Counted from the first letter of the stretch, positions 11,070 to 24,722 are shown. The stretch is DNA of 64,000 bases from Epiperipatus broadwayi (GCA_028023455.1 JAQFVV010012434.1:8493355-8557354); one strand, 5' to 3'. Numbers and translations are program-made. The notes: generated by a model not told the origin, from the letters alone.

Positions 11070-11896
11070 AAAATATTTGTATAAATATACAACAACCACT
11101 CCATCCCGTTGTATCATTTTATTCAGAATCTCAATAAGCTATCAAAATTGCCTGATAATAACTATATACATTGTTGTTTTTTGTTGTTTTTAACATGAAC
11201 ACCTTAGGTACTATTCCGTGCTGGGATGCAGGGAGTACAATGCCATCTGGGTGGCACACTATAGGGGTGGCACAAACAGTTTGCATTAATAAATACTTTA
11301 AATTAATAGATAATCAAATGAATAATTAAGAAAAACAGATGCTTCAATACTTGATTTTACTGATGTTATCTGATTCTTTGATTTTACTATAGATATTATT
11401 TATGTGTTTGTTTTGTTTTATTAGTTAAACTAAGTCTATGATTATGTGTCTATACTGTTTTTATACAGACAACGTTATTGTATTTGGAACCATTTTGTCA
11501 GCATTTTTATTATACATACCAACACTGCCAATATTGTAATCTAATTAACAAATATCAAAAATTTAGCTAGAAAATTGCAGTGGAATGTCATCTAGCAATT
11601 AATTCATTAATAAATCTTACCCTAGAATTAACTCAAATAAAAACAATCTCATAATTTAAACTCATATGCACAAGATATATATCGCAATAAAACTTGAAAG
11701 TAGAAAAAGAAAGTGTTATTTATATTATAAAAAATCACCATCAAGCATGTCTCAAGGAAGACTAAAGAATTTAGCAAAGAAATATAAATATTGAAATCTG
11801 TAATAATTTAGATTTAGTATTAATGCTTTTTCTATTATAAAAGCTATAAGAATGTAGAGCATACATGTTATCCCTATTTTCATACATTATTATACG
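11070..11896. other. Intron 2, no gene seen
   Basis: AT-rich sequence. A short open frame overlapping the SINE (to about 11193) is chance reading through the tRNA-like body. No other coding or structural signal was recognised. Confidence 0.5.
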
Positions 11897-12358
11897 GAAT
11901 TATTAAAATCAGACAACACTTAGACAAATCCAATATCAAAAACAATCAGAAATCTCAATGTGTTGTCAAGGCAATCTCTTTTTTAACAATAAAATGGAAA
12001 TCCCACCTTTATTTATGTCCATTACATTTATATAGACACTAAAGATTGCAGCTTGACCTCAGAGATTGAAATTATTGATACAAAGAATTTTAAATAAATC
12101 TCTTTAAACAGGTAAATATAACCTGTTCTGGATGCATACAGTCAATTATAAAGATTCTGTTAAAAGTAACATTCAAACTGCAATTACTTAAATAATAAGT
12201 GTAATTACACTCAAGACTAGATAGCTTATAAGTAATCATTAAAATCAGTTAACACTTAGACAATTTCAATATCAATAATATACAATATCTACCTGTTGTC
12301 AGGCAATCTCCATCTTTATTTATTATCCAACATTTTTTATATAGACACTAAAGTTTGT
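11897..12358. repeat. Direct repeat pair, period about 340 bp
   Basis: Blocks at 11897-12052 and 12237-12358 share, in order, attaaaatcagNNaacactt, agacaaNttcaatatca, ttgtcaNggcaatctc, ctttatttat and tatatagacactaaag. They look like two diverged tandem units of a noncoding repeat. No ORF. Confidence 0.65.
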
Positions 12359-12402
12359 TATATGTTTTGCCATTTTATAATTATGTTTTATATTATATGT
12401 TG

Positions 12403-12470
12403 TTTCATTCCAATATCAGCCTTTCAAGGCGCATGCTCAATTAGCTTGAAAGGCTGATATTGGAATGAAA
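12403..12470. repeat. Perfect 26-bp hairpin
   Basis: Positions 12403-12428 are the exact reverse complement of 12445-12470, with a 16-nt loop between them (gcgcatgctcaattag). The stem contains caatatcagcctttcaag. No mismatches in 26 bp is striking among otherwise decayed repeats. It could be a tiny foldback element or a transcribed hairpin; the sequence alone does not decide. Confidence 0.85.
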
Positions 12471-14845
12471 TATAATTGCAAGCACGGCGCTAGATAAAAT
12501 ATTTGCTTATTATATGTTGTTTGAAAATTTGAATTTATTATATTTTTTGGAAGAGTGGCAATATAATTTTAGACCCAAGTGGCACAAACCCATGGAACAG
12601 GCATGACTATGTTAATACTGTATATTTACTGTGAAGTAAAAAGTTGCAATGTAAAAAAAATTACATTTCTTTTTACTAATTTATTTCTTATTTAATATGT
12701 TTTATTTTAAATCACAATTTATTAATTAGATAATATTAAAATCACAATGGGAACAAGGTTTACTAGAGTACACATTACCCAGTTAGTGATGGATCTTTAT
12801 GCAAGGATTTGCCATACTAATCATCATCAATTTGTACCCACTACATTTATTTACAATCGAATTATTCATTATAACAATGAACTTTTAAAAAAAATTAAAA
12901 CTTTTTTTTTAAAAGCAACTACCATTTATCAAAATGGCAGCCATTTTGTAAGATTGATGTTATCGTAAGATCATGATTTCATTAAAGCTATATCAAATGA
13001 AAATAAAAATGGTAATGTTCACAATAAATGTATAATATAATAGAAAGTTTATTCATTATTCAGGATACAATATTAATTTGATTATAGAATTAAAATGTGA
13101 TTAAGATATTTTACATGATTTTCATCCAATGTTTTTGTAAGTCAGTCAATGCTTTCATTTATGACATATCCAAAGTAAAAAAGATTTTCATCATTAATGT
13201 TACCCAATCAAAGACAATGTTAATTTTATTCAATACAATAAATAATCAAAAACATACTTTGATTATATACAATAACAAAGTGTAGTTAATATTAAATTTT
13301 AAAAAGTGTACGTTATTTAAAATATATTAAATTAATTGACTATAATTGTAAAATACAGTTATTGTAATTATAAATTATTTTAAGAGAGAGAAAAAAAAGA
13401 AAAACTGATTTTGTCCATTATGCAGTTAATAGTTATATATGATCAAAGATTATTAAAACATAAATTTAAAATATCATTTACTTGTTCAATTTTAAATTAA
13501 TAATCCCTTATTTGTTTCCAGATACTAGTAGCTTTTATCATAAATATAAAAAATATGTTTTAGTAGCAGATTTAAGGTAAAACTTCAGTAATTAACTGCA
13601 CATTACATTTATTTATCAATTTTTATTTAATTTCACCGCATTTATGTAAAATAAATCAATTCACAGAGCGTTGTTTTTTTTTTCTTTGGTTAAACATCAC
13701 AAAAATAAATTTTAAAATAAACTTTGGGTATGGAAAAAGAAAAATTGTTATTAGCTTTTGTTTTTGCCTTAAACTTTAATTTGCCAAATCATGATTCAGA
13801 AAAGATTTTCTCACTATGTAAAAAGCAAATTGGTGAACTGTCAATAAAAAATTATTTTTGTAAAACAAATTATAGCCACCACAATGTTTTATATAGTATA
13901 TTAAACCACAACTTAGTACTTTTTTAATAATGTGTTTAAAGTTGTAATTATAAATTTATTAAACGCACATTGATTACGTAAGTAATATTTACTGAGGCTA
14001 TAACCTCGATAATATGCGTAATAATGTGTTTAGTAAAATGTTTATTCATTAATTGAAAACTTTTTCCAATTTAAGTTTTATTTTTTGTAATCAAATTTTT
14101 ATATATTTTGAATTTAAAGTAATAAAATATTTTTTCCCATAAAAATTCATCTTAGTTGCTTATTTTGTAGGTGATAATTTCATTTATGATGCATTTGGGG
14201 GAACCATTTGACCTTGCTAACTGGAATAAAAGTGCATTTTAAAGCTTTTAAATAACATAATTAACGTAAGACTTGTTATGCAGAGATGCAAAAGTTATAT
14301 ATATATATGGTTTTCCAAAATCACATTAAAGAAGTTTTTCAAAACATATTTAACTCTTTATTAAAAAGCATAAAATAATTGATATCTGTTTAATACATTA
14401 GTTATCAATCTATGCTTTTAATGAAATAAAAAATATTGTTTACCTTGCTGAAAAATAAAAAAGTTTGTTGATTTTATTTTTCAATCACTATTTTATCAAT
14501 TGAAACTATTTAAGCTATAATAATGAATCAATTTTGAAATAAAACTCTAATTAATAAGTAATGACAACAGAAATTGTGTCAACTATTTGCAGAAACTGCT
14601 ACAATATGAATCACTTTACTTATCTCTTTAAATAATATTTACTAAGGCTGTAACCTCAAGAATATGTGTGTAAAAATGTGATAGTAGGGACCTCTACAGG
14701 TCTTAATCACAAGCTTACATTTTGGAAGAAAATTATGATTCTAATGCTGATGCTCTATTATTGGCTATTGAATTTTATCTCACAAAAGACATTGTATTTT
14801 TCTTATTTACAATATGTTTTCCTCAATTATGATATATATATATAT
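12471..14845. other. Intron 2, AT-rich with one short duplicated motif
   Basis: No recognisable gene. A short phrase, taatatttactNaggctNta then acctcNaNaatatg, occurs at about 13982-14020 and again at about 14633-14668, with a small GAGG/CCTC hairpin in the first copy. Open frames near 12747, 13097 and 13724 (62-73 codons) are low-complexity and match nothing I know. Confidence 0.45.
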
Positions 14846-15270
14846 CAGCGGTCCCCAATCTTTTTGCACTTAAGAGCACATTTTATAATACTGGCCAGAT
14901 GGTGAGCACCATTTATTTTTTCAATGTAAATTTATAGTTGGATATTGGTGCTGATATAGTACACACTCGGTGGCCATTTTGAATTTGAAAACACCCAAAA
15001 ACACTGCTGGCACATGCAAGCGATAAATGACATCGACTAAAAACACTCAGTTTTCAAAAAAATAAATTGCTTAAGGCACTACAATTAAAAAATGGTGGTG
15101 GGAAGGCACTACACTTAAAAAAAGTGTGGGAAAACATCACATTAAATAGCCTAAGGTGCTACTATCAAAAAAAAAGTGCGGAAAAAAAAAGTGAACATTG
15201 AAAATTAAAAAATCCTTTAAGATAAACCCAAAATGCTAATTTATATATATATAGTGATAATCAAATACTG

Positions 15271-18200
15271 GATGCAGAAAGGAGTTTGCTATTAACTGAA
15301 AGGAGACCCTTTGATTCCTCTTGGAGGCCTTAAAGGAACCGAACAGGGCAAATTCCTAATGTCCACTCCGTACGTTCTTGTTGTTGCAGCTGTTATTACT
15401 ATGTGTTTATTCATATAGTATATGAACATGGATGGGCTGCTCACCAACATGCATTAGCCAGTGTGGTGAGTTTATTGGCTTTTTATCTCTGAGTTTAAGA
15501 TCAAGAAACACCATGGTCTGTCTTCTCAATGCCTGATAGGACAGAATGAATGTTTGTGTAAATGATAAATATTTTTCCAATATATATATACAATTATGAC
15601 AGACAAAAATAAAGCATGGCCCTTATTCCCATGAGGCTGTAAAGTCACCAACCAAGGCAGCAGTTGGTGGCTGAAGGCGGAGAGTGCTAAGAATCCCCTG
15701 ATTGTGGACCCAGGCTGCCATTTGATGACAACTTTTTATTTGGGTACTTACAACTGCAGATCACTTTCAAGTGAAGGAAGATTACAAGAATTAGAAGAAC
15801 TCTCTTATATTAAATGGGATATTATTGGACTTTGTGAAGTTAGAAGAAAAGGTGAAGAGACAATTGATTTAAAAAGTGGACATATATTCTATTATAAAGG
15901 CACAAATATTGGAAATACAAGTGGAGTAGGATTCATTATAAATAAAAAGTGGAAGAACAATATTGTGGAGATTGATGGTGTATCAGACAGAGTGGCAAGA
16001 TTAGTTATATAACTTAATAGCAGATACCAAATGCAGATAATTCAGGTTTATGCCCCAACAAGTTCTCATAATGATGAAGTAGTAGAAGATTTTTATATGG
16101 ATGTACAAAAGGCTTTTGATCAGAGTAAACAACATTTTAAAATTGTTATGGGAGACTTTAATGCTAGAATTGGTAAACAAATAAAAGATGAAAGTGCTGT
16201 AGGTAATTTTGGTTATGGTAATAGAAATGAGAGAGGACATAGACTTGTGGAGTTTGCAGAAAAAGAAAAACTATATTATGAATTCTTTTTTTGAGAAAAA
16301 TGCTAAAAGAAAATGGACATGGAAGCATCCAAATGAAGGTACAGCAGAATTGGATTATGTTTTGACTAACAGGAAATACATATTTCAAGATTGTAATGTT
16401 CTTAATAGATTTAACACAGGAAGTGATCATCAATTAGTAAGATGCAAGATACGTGTTAATGTAAAACTGGAAGGAGAAAAATTGTTAAGAAAAACAATAT
16501 TTACAGTTGATATTCCTAATCTTCAGAAACATTCTAATGAATTTAAATTAGAACTTACAAATTGGTTTCAAGTATTAGTAGATTTTGAACATGATTCAGA
16601 TTTGAATAAAATTAATATGAAAATAACTGATACACTTTTAAAAACTGCAAGAAAGATAGCTGGTAGAAAAAAGCAGCAATTGACCAATAAAATTTTTACT
16701 GAGACTAGAGAATTTATGAAGAAAAGAAGAAATATGAAGATATACAAAAATGATGCATTAAAAAGAATTGAATATCTCGAATTTTGTAAAATGGTGTGGA
16801 AAAGAGTTGAAAATGATATAAGAAAGTATAACTGTGAACTAGCAAGAAAAGCTGTAGAAGAAAATAAGTCTTAAGAATGTAAAACAACATTTTGGTATTG
16901 GTAGGAAATTTATATCTGCAATAAGAAAAAAAGATGGAATTATTACTAAAAAGAGAGATGACATCATGAAATTGGTAAAAAAATTTTATCAAGAATTATA
17001 TAGTAATAAAGAACAAGTACCTCCTATATCTATTACATCTTCTGAATTGCCCAGAATTTTAAATGAAGAAGTGAGAAATGCAATTAAATGTATGAAGAAA
17101 GGAAAAGCTCCAGGTAATGATGGAATTATAATTGATATATTAAAAGAAGCAGGTGAAGAAACAAAAAATTTTAGCAAAGTTATATACTAAATGTCTAAAT
17201 GATAAAGATGTACCGGATGATTGGAAGAATGCAGTAATAATATTAATATTTAAAAAAGGTGATAAAGAAGATATTAGAAATTACAGACCTATCAGCCTTT
17301 TATCAGTTTTATACAAATTTTTTACCAAGATAATTACAACTCGTCTACAGAGATCATTGGATTTCCACCAACCAAGAGAACAAGCTGGATTTAAGTGGTT
17401 TTAGTACAGTAGATCATATTCAGGTATTGAGAGAAGTTATAGAAAGGACAAATGAATATGAGTTGTCATTATGTTTTGGATTTGTAGATTATGAAAAGGC
17501 ATTTGATTCTATAAACATTTCTTCAGTGATTAAAGCATTGGATCATCAAGGTATAGATCCAGGATATTGTCATATTTTAAAGAATATTTATAAAAATGCA
17601 GCAGCAACAATTAGATTACATAATGATACTGGGGAAGTCAACATTGAGAAAGGTGTAAGACAAGGTGACTCCATATCTCCAAAACTTTTTACAGCAGTGC
17701 TGCAAGAAGTATTTTGTGGATTAAAATGGGAAACTAAAGGAGTGAAAGTAAATGGAGATTATTTAAGTCATTTAGATTTCGCAGATGATGTAGTTGTTTT
17801 TGCAAATAATGTTTCAGAGCTGCAGGAAATGTTGCAGGAGTTATCAGATGAAAGTAGGACTAAAGATAAATGTTAAAAAGACTAAAGTAATGTTTAATCG
17901 ATTTGCTCAAAATATGAAAATAAAGATTGATTATGATGAATTAGAAGAAGTTAACAGTTACAAATACCTTGGTCAGATTATTAATACAGATGGAAACATA
18001 ATGGAGGAAATTAATCATAGAATTAAACTTGGTTGGAGTGCTTTCGGTAGAAATAATTTGATACTAAAAGGAAATATGCCTATGTGTTTGAAAAGGAAGG
18101 TTTTTAACAAATGTGTTTTGCCAGTTCTTACTTATGGATCTGAGACTTGGACACTTAATAGAAGAGCAATACAGAGACTTCAGACTACTCTAAGAAGTAT

Positions 18201-18545
18201 GGAGAGATGTATGTTGGGAGTAACAAGAAGAGATCGAAAACACAATGTATGGGTAAGAGAACAAACAGGTGTTACTGACCTCATTGAAAAAATTAAAAGA
18301 TTGAAGTGGAGTTGGGCTGGACATATTGCTAGAAGAGATGATAATAGATGGACAATTGAAATTTTAAACTGGATTCCAAGAGATTGTAAAAGACCCAGAA
18401 AGAGACCACATGTGAGATGGATGGATGAAATAAGAAAGTGTGCAGAGGTGATGTGGAGAAGAGAAGCTAAAGATCAAAGAAGATGGATTAAACATGGAGA
18501 GACCTTAATCCTGCAGTGGATTGATAATGGTTGATAATGATGATG
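15271..18545 (+). mobile_element. RTE-type LINE inserted in left arm of the palindrome
   Basis: The insertion is bounded by a direct duplication aatcaaatactg at 15259-15270 and 18546-18557. The right arm of the host palindrome retains the uninterrupted sequence (near 21574), an internal record of the empty site. At about 3.28 kb, with a 5' leader of roughly 430 bp, one endonuclease-RT reading frame and a 3' end in TGATAATGATGATG-like short repeats, it fits a full-length RTE-clade element. Transcription would run rightward, the same direction as the host gene. Confidence 0.88.
15704..18534 (+). pseudogene. RTE-type endonuclease/reverse transcriptase ORF, frameshifted
   Basis: The N-terminal apurinic-like endonuclease shows TYNCRSL, LCEVRRKG, VMGDFNARIG and TGSDHQLVR, the metal-binding and catalytic landmarks of the fold. 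The RT follows with GKAPGNDG, NYRPISLL, FVDYEKAFDSI (motif A), GVRQGDSISP and LDFADDVVVFA (motif C, FADD intact). The C-terminal part carries LTYGSETWTL, MLGVTRRDRK and WSWAGHIARR, common in RTE proteins. Frame breaks lie near 16012, 16270, 16870, 17163, 17396 and 17870, so it cannot yield one protein. Catalytic residues are nevertheless retained, suggesting moderate age. The start at 15704 is only the first Met of the visible frame; the true start may be slightly upstream. Confidence 0.9.
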
Positions 18546-21500
18546 AATCAAATACTGTAATAGTAAATCTTAAACAATTAACGTGTGTTAAGGTATTTTT
18601 TAAAAAAAATCGTAAATGATATTTACAAAAACTCTTTAAAATATAGCGATCATTAGAAAAATAATAAATGCTATTTTAAAAAGCTCACTCCGGTCTTTCA
18701 ACACTATATCCTAAATCAGTATTATAATTTTAAAAAACAATATTTAAAAACTATAATGCTATAAATCAAACATTGGGTTGTGTTGTCACATTAAATAGTC
18801 TAAGGTGCTACTATGGAAACAAGTGCAGGACAAGAAAAAGAAGTGAACATTGAAAATTTAAAAAATTACAAAATACTTTAAAATAAACCAAAAATGCTAA
18901 TGTATATAGTGATGATAATCAAATATTGCAATCGTAAATCTCAAAAAATTAACGTGTGTTAAGGCATTTTTTAAAAAAGTCTAAAACCTAAATATATATA
19001 CATACGATAATTAAAAAAAAAAGATAAATGCTGCTTTCAAAAGATTACTCCAGTCTTTCAACAGTATATACTAAATCAGTATTATAATTTAAAAAAATAA
19101 TATTTAAAAAGTATATTGCTAAATCTGCAATGGCGGGAACATCACTTTCAACATTATTTTGTGGAGTATCAACAAATAAAAAACCTAATTAACTTATTTT
19201 TAAAAATATTTTACATTTGGCTTTGGAATTATCCTCTAACTAAGAGTTATAATAATAAATCACAAATCTGAATAATAGACATATTAATGCATATTACAGT
19301 TAGCATTTATTTAAGTAATTTTTTACCAATATTTTAAGAATTTTAAAAAAATTACCAACTTTCTTGATCGAATGTATGGTCATCCACGTAGGCTAAATTT
19401 GGTTCTTCCTAGATCTCTTCATTACTGCAAAAACAAAAAGCCATCAACAAATTATGGGTTATGCTTTTAAGATTTAAGTTTATTACTTTAAAGAAGATGC
19501 CAGTAAAATTAATTTATTCAGGAAATATCGCAGTTTGAAATCGTCTCTTTCAAATTTATTTTTAAAACTATGTACTTGAGTCTCACACAAATTAAAACAG
19601 GTATGTATGACGTAAGATAATTTCCAAAAATTGGACTTCGGGATGGGCTTTTGTCTTACTAAGATAAAAGTGTTAAGTTAAAATATGTAACAATAGAAAG
19701 CTCAGCTAAACTTTCAAATTTAAAAAAACAGCTGTAAACAAGCTTAATGGACTTTTATGCCTCAAGCCTAACTAGTAATCAAATGCAAAAGAGGAGTAAA
19801 ATTTATAATAAATTAATGATTTAATAATATAATCGCTCTGTAACATATTACACGTCACAACTTGTACTCATATATATATATATGTGCGTGTGTGCCGATA
19901 AATGTATTACTTTTAAGATTTTAGTTAATGATAAATTCCAAATTACTTTTAAGATTTTAGTTTTAACACTTTAAAGAAGTCTCAAGTAAAATTATTTGGT
20001 AATTCTGAAAATATTGCAGAAACAAAAAAGAGACCTGCTTTTCATTAATATTAAAAAAAAAACTGAAATATAAAGGGGGTGTGTTCATGTGATCATATGA
20101 TTTGAAAATTCCATTTCACCTTCTATGTATCATAGTAGGCCTGTTTCCAAATTCAAACCCATTTCAGGCCACGTGTATAATCCTATAATAATGTACTTTG
20201 ATGTATAATAACGTATGTTTACGTGTATGTATGCACATCTAATATATAAATAAATATATATTAATGTCTGTATACAGACATTAATATATTAGATGTGTGC
20301 ACATACATTATTATACATCAAAATACATTATTATAAGATTATATATGTAACGATGTTAGGCTTGAAGCATAAAAGTCCATTAGTTGGTTTACAGTTGTTG
20401 TTTTTTTAATTTGAAAGTTTAGCTGAGCTATGCATTGTTACATTTCTTAACTTAACACTTTTATCTTAGTGAGACAAAAGCTCATCCCAAAGTCCAATTC
20501 TTGGAAGTTATCTTATGCCATACATACCTGGTTTAATTTATGTGAGACCCAAGTACACAGTTTTAAAAATAAATTTGAAAGAGACGATATCAAACTGCGA
20601 TATTTCCTGAATAAATTAATTTTACTGGCGTCTTCTTTAATGTAATAAACTTAAATCTTAAAAGCATAACCCATAATTTGTTGATGGCTTTTTGTTTTTG
20701 CAATAATGAAGAGATATAGGAAGAACCAAATTTAGCCTGCGCGTGGATGACCATACATCCAATCCAGAAAGTTGGTAATTTTTTTAAAATTCTTAAAATA
20801 TTGGTAAAAAATTACTTAAATAAATGCTAACTGTAATATGCATTAATATGTCTATTATTCAGATTTGTGATTTATTATTATAACTCTTAGAGGGATAATT
20901 CCAAAGCCAAATGTAAAATATTATATTTTTAAAAATAAGTTAATTAGGTTTTTTATTTGTTGATACTCCACAAAATAGTGTTGAAAGTGATGTTCCCACC
21001 ATTTCAGATTTAGCAATATACTTTTTAAATATTATTTTTTAAAATTATAATACTGATTTAGTATATACAGTTGAAAGACTGGAGTAATCTTTTGAATGCA
21101 GCATTTATCATTTTTTCTAATTATCGCTATGTATATATATTTAGGTTTTAGACTTTTTTAAAAAATGCCTTAACATACGTTAATTTTTTGAGATTTACGA
21201 TTGCAATATCTGATTATTATCACTATATACATTAGCGTTTTTGATTTATTTTAAAGTATTTTGTAATTTTTTTAATTTTCAATGTTCACTTTTTTTTCTT
21301 TTCCCGCACTTTTTTTCATAGTAGCACCTTTGGCTATTTAATGTGACATTACAACCTAATATAGCATTATAGTTTTTAAATATTGTTTTTTTAAATTATA
21401 ATACTGATTTAGTATATAGTGTTGAAAGACCAGAGTGAGATTTTTAAAATAGCATTTATTATTTTTCTAATGATCGTTATATTTTAAAGAGTTTTTGTAA

Positions 21501-22097
21501 ATATCATTTACGATTTTTTTTTAAAAATGCCTTAACACACATTAATTGTTTAAGATTTACTATTACAGTATTTGATTGTCACTATATATATATAAATTAG
21601 CATTTTTGGTTTATCTTAAAGGATTTTTTAATTTTCAATGTTCACTTCTTTTTCTTTTTGCCACACTTTTTTTTTGATAGTAGCACCTTAGGCTATTTAA
21701 TATGATGTTTTCCCACACTTTTTTTAAGTGTAGTGCCTTCCCACCACCCTTTTTTTAATTGTAGTGCCTTAGGTGATTTATTTTTTTTGAAAACTGAGTG
21801 TTTCTAGTTGATGTCATTTATCGCTTGCATGTACCAGCAGTGTTTTTGGGTGTTTTCAAATTCAAAATGGCCACCAAGCATGTACTATATCAGCACCAAA
21901 ATATTTATTTCAAAAATAAAGGATAGTATGCCCTACAATTTGATGACAATATAATACAATAATATATAAGAAATTTTAAAAATTAAATTTATTTGTATCA
22001 GATAAATCATTTTTTATCATATTCAGATAGTAGTGGGCACATGTAAAATGGTCTGTGGGCACCATGGTACCCATGGGCATAGGGTTGGGGACCTCTG

Positions 22098-24043
22098 ATA
22101 TATATATTGAAGTTGTGCATAACAGTGTGTATATATGCTTGCTTCATTCTTGCTTAATTTCTCACCAATTCCTCATCATATGTAATAAGTTTCTTAATAT
22201 TTACACACATTAGTAATATATGTGTGTGTACAATTATACCTTATTTAAAGTTAAAATCTGTTAAATTACTTTAAATGAATGTTAATGTGCATGTACAATG
22301 GGGAAATGGTTGTATGAGGAAATGTGTTGCCTTATTTCCCTATCTATAGTTAAAATCAGTTAAAATAGTTACAGTTTAACAACTTTAAAGTCTGCTCATG
22401 TTTAAAGGTGTTAGAAAATAAATAAAAACAAAAGCAAAGAAACAGACTCAGTAGTAAGTTAAGTAACGAGGAAGTAAAAAGTTTATGGAACTGTAATTAA
22501 ATCTAGAGATGTATCAAATCCATTAAAAACTCAAAAGTGCACCCAAAGCATACAAAATATAGATGTAAGTTTGGGAGGGAGCATTTTTATACATATTCTG
22601 TTTTTCTTAAGAGTAACTTTTATTTTTGCATAAAATTTATTTTTGATCTGTAACATAAAGCAAATAGCTGTGTTTAAATTACCTACCGACATGAGTGACT
22701 AGTCTGGCATCAGCTTCTCCATGGTCATCAGCAAAGCATGACATCATGATGATAGTTACATCAATATAACTGAAGTTCATCTACATTGCTGTCAATTCCA
22801 TGCTGATCCTGAGAAACAATGAAATGCCATATTTATATCTACACAAAGAAGTCCACAGAGCCACTACAATATTGCTGGTAACCTTTTGTTAAAATATATT
22901 TGACTATCTTTTACTAACTGTAATTAAATTATTATTTATGCACTGGTTTTAACCTTAGTAAAATTCTATAATGTTATTAATTATGTCAAAATCTGCTGGT
23001 TTTAATTATTAGAAATTCAAATATTATTTTATCTTGTTTACATGTTAACATGAATGATGGAGGGAATAAATTTTCATATAGTTTTAAATATATTTATGCT
23101 TCTCTTCCCCTGATGTCCCCAGAGATAAGCTTAAAATAATAAAGTAAAAATAACAATATATATTTTGATTGAGTTTTATTTTCTTACCCCCCATCATTTC
23201 AAGTAAAGTCTTTTTTTCTCTTTCTTAAAACTTGCTAAGAGAGAATTATTGGAGAATGATGAGCATTATTATTATGGTTTAACATTTTATATAAATGGTA
23301 TTGCTGAAGTGTTGCCCTATTAATATGTGAAAAATAAATGAATTCTGTGTTATAATTTAGATATTTCCATAAGGTAAAAAAAAAGTAATTTTAATTATTC
23401 AAAAAGTCCATATTTTGTTTATATTTGCAATTTGCATTTTTTTTAAATCAATGTGATAAATAATGAACTAAATTATCAGTCAGCAATATGGGTTATTAAT
23501 AGTCCTCCTGACTTAAATATATTATTATTAAATTTTGAAAGTTAATATTTAATTGTGAATGGGTTCAAGCTTCTAATGAAGGTCATACTTGGTTAAATGG
23601 AGATATGTGCCATCTTATAAAAGGAATTTGTTATGTTAATTTAGTATATGTGGAAGGTTAATTAAATTATATTATCATTTCCATAATTGCATTCCTACAA
23701 ATAAGGGTGCTCCAATGATTTTATTAAAATATTCATTACCTCCACTTCCTGTATGATTCATTTATCTATGTATCGGCAGCAGATCCAGAGCCTGCTATAC
23801 CTTTCTATGTGCTCGATCCTTTAATCTCAGAATTAGCATCAGACTAGGTTCAGTGAATGGACTGAAGACTCCTAGTCACCCCAAATCCTAGATTAAACAG
23901 GAACACACCTGCAGCCAGGAACATCTATGTTTAATTGTGAATCCTGCCACCAGATCACCAAGCTGATCTTTTATTTCTTAACCATTGACAGCCCACAAAC
24001 AATGTAGTACCGTGATGCTCCAAATCAATTCCTAAAGGTAACT
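22098..24043. other. Intron 2, between palindrome and LTR-like repeat
   Basis: Mostly AT-rich noncoding sequence. The stretch at about 23740-24000 is less AT-rich but has no open frame. A short minus-strand coding-like fragment is listed separately at 22684-22760. Confidence 0.4.
22684..22760 (-). pseudogene. Short coding-like fragment with DDHGEAD motif
   Basis: On the minus strand this stretch reads CFADDHGEADARLVTHVGR. A related fragment at 30936-30994 on the plus strand reads SSDDHGEADTHLLIHDCR. Both are followed directly by GTAGGTA, which could be a splice donor. The shared DDHGEAD..L..H pattern recalls the EADT..LLH motif of proteins often found next to transposons, but I cannot name the family. 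The rest of the neighbourhood has no open frame. Confidence 0.35.
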
Positions 24044-24722
24044 ATGAAATTAGAACATGTTAATGATGACACAATTGTAGAACTCCAGGGTTTATCTTAG
24101 AATGATTTTAGCATGGAAAATATATGATCTTTTTATTCAAAGCTAGTAGTTTTTGCATCATGAATTGATGGTTGCTATCTTCAGCAATAAGCATATTCTC
24201 TTTTTTTTTTTAAAGTTGATTTTTAGGATAGAAATGTCTCTAATAACAACCGGGTGATCTTTTTCTTTTCTGGTGGTTTCTTAAACAGTTATTTATTAGC
24301 AATCTACAATTAGCAACCTGCAATAGCAATCCACAATTAGCAATTACAAAAAATCAATCAGTAATCAAATAATTAAAAATCTAACCAGGGCCAGTATTTT
24401 ACTTCTTGTTTTCTTTTTGAATACCACTTAAGTTTTAATTAATTAGAAAACTAGTCTCAGCTTTTAAAATAAAATTTTAGATGGTTTTAATTCCAATAGT
24501 TTATTAAAACCCAGACAAAAAAAACTTAACTAAAATCTTTTGAAAGTAAAAATACGTAATTTCAAAATCTAATTGGAAGTGTGCTCTATATATCTATTTA
24601 AAATGGCATGCATTCTTACAAAATAAAAATATATATAACAAACTACAAAGACTTATATTACATTTTCTTTTCTTTGTTTTTTTAGCATGTTTGACTTTTG
24701 AAATGGAGAAACTTCCTGGTTC
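24044..24722 (-). repeat. LTR-like direct repeat, left copy
   Basis: About 680 bp that matches 27795-28500 throughout in the same orientation, e.g. agctagtagtttttgca then tgaattgatggt, tagcaatcNacaatta, aaactagtctcagctttt and gacttttgaaatggagaaa. Read on the minus strand both copies begin TGAAC. The other end is TTTCA here and TTTTG in the partner, as if a TG...CA terminus had decayed. Just outside this copy a purine run (GATGGGGCAG, minus strand) could be a polypurine tract, which fits a 3' LTR. Confidence 0.6.

Larger units (their letters stand above)
14846..22097. mobile_element. hAT-like giant palindromic (foldback) element
   Basis: The left end starts CAGCGGTCCCCAATCTTTTT and the right end is the inverse of CAGAGGTCCCCAACCC, typical of hAT terminal repeats. 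Both ends abut atatatat (14838-14845 and 22098-22105), an 8-bp duplication as expected for hAT, although in an AT microsatellite. Between them the DNA is an inverted repeat centred at 20272/20273 with no spacer (ttaatgtctgta/tacagacattaa). Each arm holds two tandem units of roughly 340-370 bp. The left arm has two extra pieces: the RTE LINE (15271-18545) and about 390 bp near 19782-20170. No transposase is encoded, so the element is non-autonomous. Confidence 0.85.

Noticed and set aside
11250-12600. Element bounded by gtggcacaaac phrases
   Set aside because: The shared phrase is too short and the flanks show no target duplication.
12747-12968. 73-codon open frame
   Set aside because: Composition is low-complexity, with no motif and no splice context.
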